Shown here: piece by piece, positions 1 to 11,765 of the stretch
How the letters are laid out: each line of letters opens with the position of its first letter
How positions within the stretch are numbered: position 1 is the stretch's first letter
DNA from: Reticulascus tulasneorum
Taxonomy: Eukaryota; Ascomycota; Sordariomycetes; Glomerellales; Reticulascaceae
NCBI GenBank assembly: GCA_001557505.1
Contig: LSAX01000002.1
Coordinates: forward strand, 1,488,001 to 1,552,000
Length of the DNA stretch: 64,000 nt
Reading direction: 5' to 3'
Position numbers and translations under genes: made by a program
The notes under the pieces: generated by a model
Databases searched by the model: none
The model's input: the letters and a program-made list of their open reading frames with translations, nothing else
Told to the model about the DNA's origin: nothing

Positions 1-2930
1 ATCGGGGCACCCCTCCCCTACACCTCTTCACGATCCTCTGACAGCCTCTCGTGCTTTCCTCGATGAACATGTTGAAGACACGGTTCCTACGAGACCTTCT
101 ACTTCTGCGCAAATAGACGTGCCTGGCGGCGAGCACGGCCCGATGCCTCCCAACTCGCCATTGCGATCCGACGGACGATCCGCCGCCGTGTCGTATGGCG
201 CAGTTTCCCTCACGCCGAGCCGCAACATATCACCGACTGGTAGCGACTCCAAGGCGGCCAACGCACACCCTCTCCGCTACATCTCCGAAGCCAACGCGTC
301 CGATACCCAAAAGCCGTCCGTTACTATCTCGAGACAGACCTCGCGGCTCTCGGAGGATCTGGATGGCGCAGTCCTTGCCACTGGATTGGAAGGACGATTC
401 GGGATTACACAAGCGCCTCTGCCGAGCAACGTCCTTCGAGATGCCAAGTCCATCGATTCGGATGGAGACTCGGACAGTGAGGATGATGCGTATAGCGAGC
501 AGGATGGCGAGAACCCGAAGGAGGACTCGCCCTACGAAGTTGTCCGGGCATCTGTGTCGCCGACAGACAATACAAGCTTGTCCATAAACACACCGAGGAT
601 GTGGATACTCTCCGTGATCTTTTCAATCCTCGGCTCTTCAACCAATCTCTTTTTCTCTTTAAGATACCCCAGTGTTGGAATTACTCCTGTTATTGCATTG
701 CTGCTGGTTCACCCCCTCGGCCTCTTCTGGGATTTCGCCCTGAAACGGCCAAACGATCCCCCAGAAGAATTCGTGGATGGTGTACGAATCAGGCAGCTCC
801 CGCAGTCTGGCATCAGTCCTTCCAAGAGCGGAATACTGCGCGGCTGGCGTTTATGGCTAGCCCAAGGAAGGTGGAATGAAAAAGAACATACCTGCGTCTA
901 TGTCAGCAGCAATGTGGCATTCGGCTTTGCATTTGCAACAGATGTCATCGTGGAGCAATCCAAATTCTACAAGCAAGATGTCACCATCGTCTACCAACTT
1001 CTTCTCACACTCTCAACACAGATCCTCGGATACACATTTGCGGGCCTGACGAGACGCTTCCTCGTCCGCCCTAGCGGCATGATTTGGCCCGGCACATTGA
1101 TGTCAGCTGCCATGTTCACGACTCTACACAAGGAGGAGAACAAGGTTGCTGACGGTTGGCGGATCAGTAGATGGAAGTTCTTCTACGTGATCTGGGCTGG
1201 CGGGTTTGCCTTCTACTTCCTCCCGGGTCTGTTGATGCCGTGCCTCAGCTATTTCAATGTCGTCACTTGGTTTGCGCCAAAGAATGTCGTGATTGCAAAC
1301 CTTTTTGGCGTTGTGTCTGGACTTGGGCTATTTCCTTTAACCTTTGACTGGGCGCAAGTCACATACATCGGCTCCCCTCTTCTCGTTCCGTTCTGGGCGG
1401 CGATGAATGTTGTCGGAGGGCTGGTCATCGTGATGTGGATCATTGCACCTCTAGCTTACTACGGAAATGTCTTCTATTCGTCGTACATGCCGATACTATC
1501 GTCATCGGTCTTCGATAATACCGGGAACGTCTACGACGTGAGCAAGATTCTGACGTCTGACTTTCTCTTCGACAAGGACGCGTACCACAAATACAGTCGA
1601 GTCTTTCTCCCAATCACCTACGTATTGAGTTACGGAGTCCAGTTCGCGGGGCTTGCGGCGCTTTTGACGCACACGGCATGTTGGCATGGGCAAGAAATGT
1701 GGTCGACGTGGAAGAAGTCGCTTCAGGAGGCTCGGGAAGCTGGGAAGCCAGCCTACCAGCCATTATCAAGCGTCGCAGGAGACGTAGTTCCCAATACTCC
1801 GGACAGCGACGTCAACCCCGCCTTGTCTAGGTCAACCTCTAACATAGATGGTCTTCTATTCCGAGAAGATGTGCATTCTCGACTGATGAAGAGGTATAAC
1901 GATGCGCCAATCTCCTGGTATCTTTTGACTTTCGTCTCGATGCTTGCGATAGGAATCTTTGTCGTTGAATAGTAAGTAATTATGGGTATATCCTGTGGCC
2001 TGTGTCCTGACTGACTGATATTCCAGTTATCCGGTTCACTTGCCGTGGTATGGGCTACTCTTAGCCCTTGGAATATGTGCCGTTTTCTTCATTCCTAACG
2101 GCATTATCATGGCCGTTACAAATCAGCATAGCAGCATATATCTGATCTGCCAGTTGATTTGCGGCGCTGTCTTCCCTGGGCGACCGATTGCGAACATGGT
2201 TTTCGTCACCTACGGCTATATCTCCTCAGCCCAAGGGATCAAGTTCGCTGCGGACCTGAAGCTGGGTCACTACATGAAAATTCCGCCTCGGATCCTCTTC
2301 TGGGTCCAGATGGTCGCCACCATAGTATCATCCATCACCCAAATCGGTGTCCTCAACTGGATGTTCGCCAATGTGAGTGGCATTTGCACATCCGAGGCCA
2401 TCAACGGCTTCACTTGTCCGATTGCACGAGTTCACTTTAATGGCTCGATCCTCTGGGGTGTTGTAGGGCCTGGCGAGTTCTTCGGGCCAGGGGCTACGTA
2501 CAGGTCGCTCGTCTGGTGTTTTCTCATTGGCGCAATCCTGCCCATCCCATTGTGGCTTTATAGCCGCAATAAGAGGCACAGTATTGTCAGGAAGATCAAC
2601 CTACCCGTCATTTTCGGCTCTATGGCGTGGATCCCGCCAGCCACTGGGCTGAATTTCTCGGTGTGGGCGGTGGTGTGCTATGTGTTCAATTATCTCATCA
2701 AGAACCGAAGGAGAGCCTGGTGGGCCAAGTACACAATGACGATGAGTGCTGCGCTGGACTCTGGTCTCGCGTTCGGCATTGTCGTGGTATTTTTTGGGTT
2801 TATCTATCCTGGCTGGATGAAGGGGTTCAGCTGGTGGGGGACAGAGGTCTATAAGCAGGGTTGTGACTGGCAAGCATGTTCGTATAACACGGTGGAAGAA
2901 GGAGGACATTTTGGACCTGATACTTGGTGA
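1..2930 (+). CDS. Oligopeptide transporter, OPT family (5' end outside window)
   Basis: Proton-coupled oligopeptide transporter of the OPT superfamily, expected in the plasma membrane or an endomembrane. The frame is open to the left edge without a stop and without a convincing start; the in-frame GTG at 119 is not a start, so the 5' end is missing. Two visible exons, 2..1971 and 2027..2930, are joined over a 55-nt intron (GTAAGT at 1972, TTCCAG ending 2026) that splits a Tyr codon. About 957 residues are visible. A long acidic Ser-rich cytosolic N-terminus precedes the OPT core, which begins near SPYEVVRASVSPTD. Family hallmarks are SNVAFGFAFATDVIVEQ, MIWPGTLM and LGHYMKIPPR, followed by many hydrophobic segments. 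Substrate (tetra/pentapeptides, glutathione or other) cannot be told from sequence. The stop is TGA at 2928. Confidence 0.95.
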
Positions 2931-3990
2931 TCTGGCTGGGAGTTGCTCTCTAGAGCACATGGATTTGAGATTTTGGGATTACAACGGCTGCATTTGCTGG
3001 CATTTGGAGCGAAAGCACCACGATGGAGTTTGTCAAACTATTTGACACATCCTTGTTCCTGCTTCGGCAGTTGAGCAAGTGGGAGAGGGATTTAGGGACC
3101 GCATTTGATAGCATATTGTGAATTATATTTGCTCTTTGACTTACCAGCCAATGTTCTGCGGATTACATCCCACACAAGTCACCAGGCTGCCGGCGCTATA
3201 ACAGTTGGAGGACTTTCGGATGGGGTCGACGACTGAAGGGCGGGATGGCCGAGTCTATAGTGCTACTCATGAGCGCAAAGAGAAGTCGAACGAGTGTCTA
3301 CTTAGCCCGGAAGAAAAGACGTACATATCGAAATCCAGCGGCTAGGCAGTATCGTGAACCTACTACATCCAGCACCTACCATTCTCCGAATATCTTCAGC
3401 TGGAGAAGAGCCCATTTCCCTATATCTGGGAGGACGGAGACACCGAAAGTGTGCCTAGAAAAACTGACCGACTGAGTAGTCGGATGAAGGACAGCCAATG
3501 CGTATGTAGGTCATATCAATAAATCCGGAAGTGCGAAGTCGTTAGAATGCCGGCCGACTTCTCTGCCACACCCGGTGTGGGCTTTGGGGCGAATCCGGCG
3601 CAGGCCGGGATGCATGCCGCTGGCTTTAGAACCCCCGCAATGAGTACAAGATCCGGCGTGAGTCACTTCTGCTGCAAAGTTCGCGATCAGCGGCAGGGAT
3701 GGTGTCATCCCGACACTGTTTAGCCTTTACCAGCAATCGTTACTGGACACCACAAAGTTGCGGCTACTTGTGGTTCTGGATGCATGAGTGACACAACAGC
3801 GGATTCACTAAACCTGAGCCGAATTGGCGATGAATAAATATCAACTTCCATCCTCAGCAACAAGCATGTAGAGGCACCAGAGCAAATGAGAAGGCGCACT
3901 CAACACTTCAATCCAGTTCCTCTTTTTTATCATCTCCGAATCTTTGTAACTTTTCCTTAAGGCTTACCGCTTTCCCCGCAACTCGCAACA
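2931..3990. other. Intergenic spacer
   Basis: This stretch holds the 3' flank of the OPT gene and the promoter of the ABC-F gene. Only short unsupported frames are present on either strand. A CT-rich stretch with a TTCCTTAAGG patch lies just before the ABC-F start. Confidence 0.6.
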
Positions 3991-6313
3991 ATGACTTCCA
4001 TGGCATCAGAGTCGGTGGCGACTATTCTTTGCACAAGCAAGCAGACCCGGTTCAATATCCAAACGCCTGACTATCGCGAGGTACCATGCTTTCTATGTCA
4101 TTTTCGTCGTTTTTTATAATCTAAGGCATCATCATAGCTAGATATTGAGGGCCTGTATATTACGGTCACCTCTGCAGAGAATTCCGGTGCTAAGGGCAAG
4201 TCTAAAGCTAAGACTGAAGGCACTGAGATTCTTTCCAACGCCAAACTGAGGTTGAAAGCTGGGCAGCGTTATGCATTAGTAGGCAGGAACGGGTCCGGAA
4301 AATCGAGTATGCCTCTACTTCGTCCCAGCATTGGGTGCTGTTCTAATTGACTGTGAAGCATTGCTCAAGGCGATTGCTGAGAAACTCATTCCTGGGATAC
4401 CTGAGGAAATCCGCATTTCCATTCTCCAGCAAACGGATTCCAAAGATGTCAATACAGACGACCTCCCAACTGGGCCATTTGCTGATCAGACTGGTCCGAA
4501 TGTACTTGAGGACGTGATAGAGAAAGCAACTGCAAGATCTGATGTCGAGCTGGAAATTAGGACGCTTTCAACGGTTATCAATGGTGCCGATCCCTTTGGT
4601 CCTGTTCGCGCCGTGAGGAATATCCGGCATGAAAGGATGCAGAAGCAACTTTTTCAGCTGGACAAGGCCGCGAGGCTGCGAAGTGGTGCCAGAGGCATGG
4701 CAGCCAGAAAAGCCCTGACAGCGTTTGAGAAAGCGGTGGCTGAATCTAGTGCTCTCCTTGAGCAGACAAACGAGGACATCTCAGCCGATGCCCTCAAAGA
4801 CGAGACGCAGGATGCAATCGACATGCTCACGGACCTGCAGATTCAAGTTGAACCCGCTCGAGTTGCAGAGATTGAGTCGAAAGCCAAGAAGATTTTGAGC
4901 GGCCTGGGCTTTACAGATGTCTATATGGCAAAAGCTGTGAACAGTCTGTCTGGTGGGTGGCGGATGCGAGCCGCCCTCGCCACCGCTCTTCTCCAAGAGA
5001 CTGACATTCTCATACTTGACGAGCCGACCAACTACCTGGATTTGCTCGGAATTATCTGGTTACAGCGATATCTGCAGTCCTTGGAAGACAACGCCGATGC
5101 GCCAACTCTCATTCTGGTCTCGCACGACCGAGACTTTATCACCCTTTGCACCGATCTACTTATCCTAAAGGACAAGCAGTTGACCTACTTCCACGGCGAC
5201 CTCCCTACCTATGAATCCGCTCAGTCGGAGCGCAAACTCCACCTGACGAAGATGAAGGATGCGCAGGACAAGCAAAAGGCGCACATCCAGCAAAGTATCG
5301 TCAACAATATGAGAGCCGGCAAGGCGAACGATGACCAGAACAAGTTACGACAGGCGAAATCCCGGCAGAAGAAGCTAGATGACAGATGGGGGTTGCAAGT
5401 CAACGCGAAAGGAGGTCGTTTCAAGCTGAATCGTGACATGCCGGGCTACCATTTCAGCGCACGAGACGCAATTGATATTCCCCAAGATGGACGGGCCGTC
5501 AGCTTCATACTGCCCGAACCTCCGGATCTGAGATTTCCCGGTGCACTGATTTCTCTGGAGAACGCAACATTCCGCTACCCAACGAAGGCAAAGACCAAAA
5601 CGGTAGCGCCTGCTGTGTTGCAGGATGTCACTCTCTCGGTCAACATGGGCGACCGCATTGGTATTCTGGGCCTCAACGGAGCCGGCAAGTCCACACTGAT
5701 AAAGCTCTTGGTGGAGGAGACAAAACCGTCTGCAGGGACTGTCACGACGCATCCTCGACTCAAGCTGGGATACTACTCGCAGCATGCAGTCGAAGCTCTC
5801 CAGATTCTTGGCAACGCAGACCCAACACTAACTGCGCTCTCCCTGCTTACAAAGGAGGTAGAGGGCGCCCTCGACGAAGGCGAGCTCCGCGGCCTCCTCG
5901 GATCCCTAGGGCTACCGGGCCGCATCGCATCCGACATCCCCGTCCGCAAACTCTCCGGCGGCCAGCTCGTGCGGTGCGAGCTCGCCCGCCTGCTGTGGAA
6001 ATGCCCGCACTGCCTGATTCTCGACGAAGTCACCACGCATCTGGACTACGAGACTGTCACGGCCATGCGCGAGGCACTGCGGGACTGGGAAGGGGCCGTG
6101 GTGCTGGTGAGCCACGACCGATGGTTCATGCGGGGCGTCGTCGAGGGACTGCTGGATGAGGAGGACAGCGAGGCTGAGGAGGACGAGGCGGAGAGCTTGA
6201 GACGGAGGGCCGTGTACAGGTTGCGGGCGGGGAAGTTCACGTTGCTGCAGAATGGAGTGACGGAGTTTGAGGAGAGCATGGAGAAGAGGGCGAAGAAGTT
6301 ATTGGAGGCTTGA
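3991..6313 (+). CDS. ABC-F family ATPase (two ABC cassettes, no membrane domain)
   Basis: Soluble ABC-F ATPase of the Gcn20/Arb1/New1 group, whose members act on ribosomes in translation or ribosome biogenesis. Three exons: 3991..4080, 4138..4306 and 4359..6313 (737 aa). The second intron (52 nt) splits the first Walker A, restoring GRNGSGKST only after splicing, so the apparent ATG-less frame starting at 4331 is not the true start. Cassette 1 has LSGGWRMR and LILDEPTNYLD; cassette 2 has GLNGAGKST, LSGGQLVRCELARLL and LILDEVTTHLD, so both catalytic Glu residues are kept although the second Walker B departs from the usual DEPTNHLD. The linker between cassettes is Lys/Gln-rich, as expected of ABC-F proteins. 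The C-terminus is acidic, then basic. Orthology within the subfamily is not resolved. It is convergent with the gene ending at 6507. Confidence 0.93.
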
Positions 6314-6506
6314 GGGTTGTACGTACTCTGATTGGTGACTTGTGGACCTAAATCCCAGGCCATCAATAGTGCTGCACAGCAATTTAAGCCCACGCAGAGG
6401 AGCTGCCCCTCGGCATCATAACCCCACTAGATGTCCTGATACGATATATTTGAAATTGTAGCCTGCATAAATTCGTTATAAAATTTCTAGTGAATTGCTT
6501 CATTCT

Positions 6507-8042
6507 CTACAAAACGGACCCGTCGACCAACACATGGAAGTGAGGGGCGTCCATCTTTCTGACAGCCATCCAGCCCCCTTCCGCAACCTCCACGATAGTC
6601 CCGTCGATGCAAACCTTCCTCCAGCGAGGATCCGTCTCTAAAATGGTAACCTTCAATTCCTCGATTGCATCGTACCCGACATAGTCCTCCCTGCCCTGAT
6701 CGTCCTTCCATCTCATCCCGACGTGGTTGCCGTTCTTGTAGGCCTCCATCATGATCTCCATGGTCTTGGCTCCGCCGACCGCGCCGAAGTGCACCAGGCG
6801 CAGCTGGCTCTCGAGGGGCTTGCTCGCGGGGGAGATGGTGAACGCTTTCTCCAGGTTCGAAACCATTGTCGCCAGCACGTAGCCGAATTCTTCCCGGTCG
6901 ATACGCTGGGGCAGAGAGCCACCATCGCTGGTCTCCACGCGGGCTTTGTAGCCGTGGCTTTCCTTCAGGAGTTCCTGCGCGACCATGCCGAAACGCTTGT
7001 CGCCATGCTTGCGGTACTCGGGCGTGTCGCTCTCCCACACAAGGCTGGCGTGGAATCCGTAGCTGGCCACGATGGCTCCGAACAGGTGGTCGACCTCTGT
7101 TTCCTGCCTCTCGAGATCGGCAGTGTCGGGATCCGATCCCCCGTTCTTTTCCTTGTATGTAACGAGGCGGGAACCGGGTGAGAAAGAGGCCCGGAACGAG
7201 GGAAGCGGTGCGGATTTGCCGCGGAAGAGGGTTCGCAGACCGAGAACGAGAGGCGATGGCCCCGTTTCGGTGTACAGAGACTTGTGCAAGGAGTGGAACA
7301 GGGCATTGCCCGTGCCCAGCGGAAGGACAGCTATCGTCGGCAAAACCGAGGCGATTTCAGTATCTTCGCAGCCATTGAGCAGATCCACAATCCCGCCGTC
7401 GCCGCTCAGGAGAACTATTGTCTCGGTCTTTGGGGTGGATCCAGCCCCATCGGTGCCCACCTGCCTGGCAGCCCATCTATCCCGTGAAAACTGTCGAACA
7501 CTCTGGGCATTCTGTGTGACAAGTAGGTTGTACTGCTGCGGTGCATCGACACCCGGTTGTCCGATCGATGTCGGATTAGCAGACGAGTCTGAGGTCGTGT
7601 TGCGCTGCGCCAGGACGAGCAAGGGTTGCACGACTGACTCCCAGCACTTCAGGGCCAGCCCAGTGCCCGATTTGGTTGAAACAATTATGTCGACTTTGTT
7701 GTTGTGGTTTGTAAAGTCCAAATGGTCGGGGAAGCTAGTCAGGAGGTATTGCCGCAGTAGGTCCTCTGGCAGTTCCCGGGAAAGCAGCAGGTTGAGTTGA
7801 TAGGGGGCATCTAGACTATCGGGCTTTTCTTGCAGCAGACAAATAATGTAAGTCTTCTCAGATTGAGATGGGGCTTCTAAAATAAAGATGATGTCCTTTT
7901 GCGCCAGTGGCTGGATGCCGTCTTGGGACGTCCAGGTGAGGTCCCCATTGCTCAGTTGTAGATGGTGTGCATGGGCTTGCCGGGGCAGCGATGAGCTAAC
8001 ATCTGGGAAGGGGACGGGAAGCGTATCGATTGGCGAGTGCAT
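6507..8042 (-). CDS. Diacylglycerol/sphingoid-base kinase-like protein
   Basis: Single-exon protein of 511 aa with a lipid-kinase (DAGK catalytic/LCB kinase) fold, predicted to phosphorylate a lipid such as diacylglycerol, ceramide or a sphingoid base with ATP. The diagnostic nucleotide-binding motif LLSGDGGIVDLLNG lies near residue 210 and is followed by LPLGTGNALFHSL, matching the GDG and GTGNA signatures. An N-terminal PH-like region (QLSNGDLTW and following) resembles fungal LCB kinases. The start is the ATG at 8042; the open frame continues upstream only through a TTG at 8108. Stop TAG is at 6509..6507. Residue-level substrate specificity is not visible. It is convergent with the ABC-F gene, separated by 193 bp. 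Confidence 0.85.
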   Translation of the reverse strand: MHSPIDTLPVPFPDVSSSLPRQAHAHHLQLSNGDLTWTSQDGIQPLAQKDIIFILEAPSQSEKTYIICLLQEKPDSLDAPYQLNLLLSRELPEDLLRQYLLTSFPDHLDFTNHNNKVDIIVSTKSGTGLALKCWESVVQPLLVLAQRNTTSDSSANPTSIGQPGVDAPQQYNLLVTQNAQSVRQFSRDRWAARQVGTDGAGSTPKTETIVLLSGDGGIVDLLNGCEDTEIASVLPTIAVLPLGTGNALFHSLHKSLYTETGPSPLVLGLRTLFRGKSAPLPSFRASFSPGSRLVTYKEKNGGSDPDTADLERQETEVDHLFGAIVASYGFHASLVWESDTPEYRKHGDKRFGMVAQELLKESHGYKARVETSDGGSLPQRIDREEFGYVLATMVSNLEKAFTISPASKPLESQLRLVHFGAVGGAKTMEIMMEAYKNGNHVGMRWKDDQGREDYVGYDAIEELKVTILETDPRWRKVCIDGTIVEVAEGGWMAVRKMDAPHFHVLVDGSVL

Positions 8043-9473
8043 GGTCGGCCAGCCAGATATTTCAAAGCAGAAAATCAAATTGAGAAAACTTGAGAGAAAG
8101 AACACCAAAAAAGTGGATTGCTTATGTGGATGGATATATAATCCCAGGTTTTAGGACACTTAAGGATTCGGTCAGATGTGCCAGGGTTCGGGATAACATG
8201 AAAGATAAGTTAAACCTCCGCTGGATCTTTGCCAAGGAGGAACCGTCAAACGATTAGTCGGGTTTGTTGAGCAACTGGATACGGAGGATGGCAATGGATG
8301 TTGGGGCATAGCCATCAATCAGGCTTCCGGGATAGGTTGCAGGCTTGACCTTGACCATGGTTGGCGTTTTCTGTGAATATATATTGGCCATGGTATATAA
8401 AGTGCATCGTACATCTTGTCCTGATGTACGACATAGGTGCAGGTGCAGGCGTAAGGCGGAGCCTCGGCGACTGGGTCGGGGAGAATACGCGTTTGCAACG
8501 GTAGCCCACCAGCCAGATGGAGTCATTCCAGGATTGTGATAGGGGGTGGTGGATGGGCTTGGATGGATATGGGATCTGACTTGGGGGGGTTCTCTCCCTC
8601 CTACCCATTCGGCCTGCTCGGGTCAGGTATGGATGTGTGTAAAAGTAGCGCACCCCATACTTAGCGAACTGGCTGACCAAGTAAGGCCAATAAGACCAGG
8701 TAACTAAACTAGCATCATAATTATGGGTTGAGTGAATTGTATAGTAAACAGTACGTAGTAACCTGAACAGTGATGGGGTTATGGCCCCTCGAGTGCTAAC
8801 TTACTACTCACCGCGCGGCGTCAGGGCACGCCATCCAACCCAAGCCACCGAGAGTCGAGAGTGACAAAAGCGACGGTGGGGCGCAGCGGATGCCATCCCA
8901 GATACCCAAGTTCCGCACATAATTACACATAATTACATAGCTGCCTACATTCTGCATGTCATACGCAGTATTACCTGACTAATTATTAGAACGGCAGGTC
9001 TGTCAGTTCTGAAGTAGCTGGGTGGTATGGATGCTCACCTGAGCACACGTTGCAAAGACCCGCGTCTATCTCGACAGGCACGGCCATCTAGTTAACTCAC
9101 TTGCAAAAGGATCACGAGTGGGAGGGAAAATGAAGAGCACGCCAGATTCATGAGGCTGAAAGATATGTTCAACTGGATAACCCGTGACCCGGACATCCTG
9201 TTTGTAATGCACCGTTAATCCTGCCATACGGGCCTTCTATCTGTACTCACGGCCATTTATGAGTCAACCAAGCTGATCGCGTGGATAAGTGCCCGATCGC
9301 AGCTTGCTGTCCCCGCCAAAATAAAATGCAAATGCCAGCGACGTTCCCCGAGCATCTGTGCCATTTGCGTACAGAACTACTCTAGTGTAGCACGGTTGAG
9401 GCAACTCTCATAGTGCATCCGTACCGTCTTACTTACAACTTGCTTGACAACTGTTGGATTCTGGTTAGCCGTT
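8043..9473. other. Intergenic spacer, AT-rich
   Basis: This 1.4 kb contains the upstream flank of the lipid-kinase gene and the 3' flank of Trm1. It includes TATATAAAG-like sequence near 8392, a short G run near 8583 and a duplicated ATAATTACACATAATTACAT patch near 8919-8938. No supported gene is seen. Confidence 0.55.
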
Positions 9474-11765
9474 TCATCGACCTCTGGCCTTGGTCATTGG
9501 CCCCCAGTTAGGAGCTGGGTTTGTCTGGTATCGAACGAGTCTCTTCGCATCCCTTTGCCGCCCTAGGCGTGCGAGGCTCTCATCGAATATCAACGTCTTC
9601 CTCAGATCTGCTTCACTTGGTTGAGCAACTTCGTCTTCGCTAATTCCGCCCTCCTTCACCTCCGTGACCTCCTTGTCCGGGCCATCCTTTTCCGTACCTT
9701 CTACTGACGGGACCCCCGCCTTGATCTCGTCAGCAGCTCCGTCCGATTCGACCTTATCCATACCAAGCAATTTCCAGGCCGGCATATGTGGCCGAATCTT
9801 GTCCTTCCTCACCGGCGACTTTTGCCGAATCCATTCCTTCATGATGAACCATATGGTCGACCATGGGGCGTCCGTCTTGATGCTCCCAGGTTTGCAGTGG
9901 CTGCGGGTTACCCGATATCCCAAATGCTTTATCGCGCCTCTGATAAGGTCCTCTGGCGGTGTTTGAGTGTGCAGCGTGCAGGCTACCTTTGATGGCAAAA
10001 TGAAGAACGGGTGCAGATCGACCCTAGCAAGCTCCTTCTCCTTCGGATCAACCGGCAAGTTGGACTCGGGACCGGGGAGATATTCCTCCAGGGCTGTGCG
10101 TAGCATTCCCTCCAATCGCGGCAGTGTTCCGTAGACCGCCGTATCTGCTGACGGAAGAAGATCAAGAATTCGTTGAATGAAGTCCTGGTTATGGATAGGG
10201 CCTCCCCACATTGGCCCGGCCAAGTGCATCTTTTCACCGCAATGCTCGCAATGCTTATCAACAGGGGGCCCCAAAGCCATGCTGTGTTTATAGAAATAGG
10301 CATCTTTCTTCTTGTTTGGCTGCGGTTTGGTCTTTACCAGGAACTGCGTTGCCCAAGATGTGCAGCCCGCATCGCAGTTGTATACGATCATCGTCTTTCC
10401 TCCGAGGTAACTGGCAGCCTGTGATGTTTTCCTAACTCGCACAAACACTCGGGCATAAAAATCAATTGAGAGTGACAACAGTGGCTCGATACCCAGCCCA
10501 TGCCGTGCGGCTGAGGTAGCGACCGCCTGGAGAATAATTCGTAGCCCGCCTTCGTGACTATGGGCTCCCTTCAGGGGCACCGCGCCATATAGAGAATAAC
10601 TTCTTTCAACGTAGCAGTGCCCTGCCCAGTTACTTGCGTCTGTACAGGTTATGCATAGGAGGCCGCCATCATCTCTCACAGACTGCAGAGCGGCGTCGAA
10701 GAATGGTGCTGCCGTTCCGTAAGGATCCAAATCGATTACATCGAACTTGTTTGCTTTACTGGGCTGCCCCCGGCGATCCCGGTTTGATAAATCATCTGCA
10801 AGTCGGCGGTACATGTAGGCCAGCGCGTCGTCGTGACTCACTTTGATCTTATCTTCCAGGTTGTTGTGCTTCGCATTCAGCTTGATGGATTCAACTGCAG
10901 AGAGGGTGAGGTCGTTCGCAGTTACCGAAGTCACGAAAGGCAGCTCGTGAGAATATCGTAATGCGCGGAGACCTGAAGCTGACAGAGCATCGAGGATCGT
11001 GAAAGATGGTCGGCTCTCGGTCTCCATTGCCCTGGCAGCGTCCGATGGTGTCTCTTTCACACCGTTTCCTGAGTCATTGGGCTCTTCTTTCGCCTTGGGA
11101 GACAACGGTTGTGACTGGACGCTTGCGATGCCTCCATCAGCGTCCGCTACGTCGTTTGTCTTAGTGTCCGCACTTTGGTCGCCCGCCATCGCCGATGCGG
11201 TGCTGGCTTCAACCGGTGCTTCATCGGTACTTCCAGGGCCCCTGATCTTCGTGGGTCGCCCATTGGTTCCTTCATCTTCTTCCCCAGCTTCGCGCTTTCT
11301 CTTCTGTTCTTTTCTCTGACTTGCAGGATGCACTTTCCTCCTTGTAAGTACCTCTTCACCATACGCCCTGATGGCAAGCACCGATAGGTCGCGATTAAAC
11401 TGTTGGATGGGGTTGTAGAAAACTTTCTGGGCTTCGCTTCCTTTGCCGTTCTGCTCGATCGCAGATTCTGGGACCAGAATGGAAGCCATGCCCTCCGTGA
11501 TGGCCCTGTACTGCTTGCCATCATAAATGATTTCGCCAGACTGACCAGCTGCGTCTGGATTCGATTCTCTTTCCTTTCCGAACGCCATGTTGTGAAGCTT
11601 AGGGACGGAGGGCGGAGCCAAAGTTGAGTATCTGGGACTGAAGGATGATGAATGTCTCAGTGAAGTTGAAAATGCTGCCACAATTCTACTACGCTGCTGA
11701 GAATCTGACAAGTTCACACATCGTGAACTAAGACGCAGAGAAATTCTAAAGGCAAGCTTTGACAT
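9474..11765 (-). CDS. trm1: tRNA (guanine26-N2)-dimethyltransferase, dual-start
   Basis: Trm1 transfers methyl groups from S-adenosylmethionine to G26 of tRNAs, giving m2,2G26. Core motifs in order are FYNPIQQFNRDLSVLAIRAY, LDALSASGLRALRYSHEL (SAM binding), DVIDLDPYGTAAPFFDAAL, CITCTDASNWAG, and a Cys-rich zinc-type patch (CEHCGEKMH). The internal ATG at 11588 gives a 704-aa form starting MAFGKERES. An in-frame ATG at 11765 adds 59 residues rich in Arg, Ser, Leu and Phe and nearly free of acidic residues, typical of a mitochondrial presequence (763 aa). Yeast Trm1 is known to make mitochondrial and nuclear isoforms from two starts, which fits. The frame is open further to 12254, but that part looks non-coding. 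A long charged, low-complexity insert lies before the SAM motif. The gene is intronless. Confidence 0.93.
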   Translation of the reverse strand: MSKLAFRISLRLSSRCVNLSDSQQRSRIVAAFSTSLRHSSSFSPRYSTLAPPSVPKLHNMAFGKERESNPDAAGQSGEIIYDGKQYRAITEGMASILVPESAIEQNGKGSEAQKVFYNPIQQFNRDLSVLAIRAYGEEVLTRRKVHPASQRKEQKRKREAGEEDEGTNGRPTKIRGPGSTDEAPVEASTASAMAGDQSADTKTNDVADADGGIASVQSQPLSPKAKEEPNDSGNGVKETPSDAARAMETESRPSFTILDALSASGLRALRYSHELPFVTSVTANDLTLSAVESIKLNAKHNNLEDKIKVSHDDALAYMYRRLADDLSNRDRRGQPSKANKFDVIDLDPYGTAAPFFDAALQSVRDDGGLLCITCTDASNWAGHCYVERSYSLYGAVPLKGAHSHEGGLRIILQAVATSAARHGLGIEPLLSLSIDFYARVFVRVRKTSQAASYLGGKTMIVYNCDAGCTSWATQFLVKTKPQPNKKKDAYFYKHSMALGPPVDKHCEHCGEKMHLAGPMWGGPIHNQDFIQRILDLLPSADTAVYGTLPRLEGMLRTALEEYLPGPESNLPVDPKEKELARVDLHPFFILPSKVACTLHTQTPPEDLIRGAIKHLGYRVTRSHCKPGSIKTDAPWSTIWFIMKEWIRQKSPVRKDKIRPHMPAWKLLGMDKVESDGAADEIKAGVPSVEGTEKDGPDKEVTEVKEGGISEDEVAQPSEADLRKTLIFDESLARLGRQRDAKRLVRYQTNPAPNWGPMTKARGR

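Noticed and set aside
4331..4358. TTG start for the ABC-F gene at 4331
   Set aside because: This segment is the end of an intron; splicing from 4306 to 4359 restores the Walker A motif and an upstream ATG at 3991.
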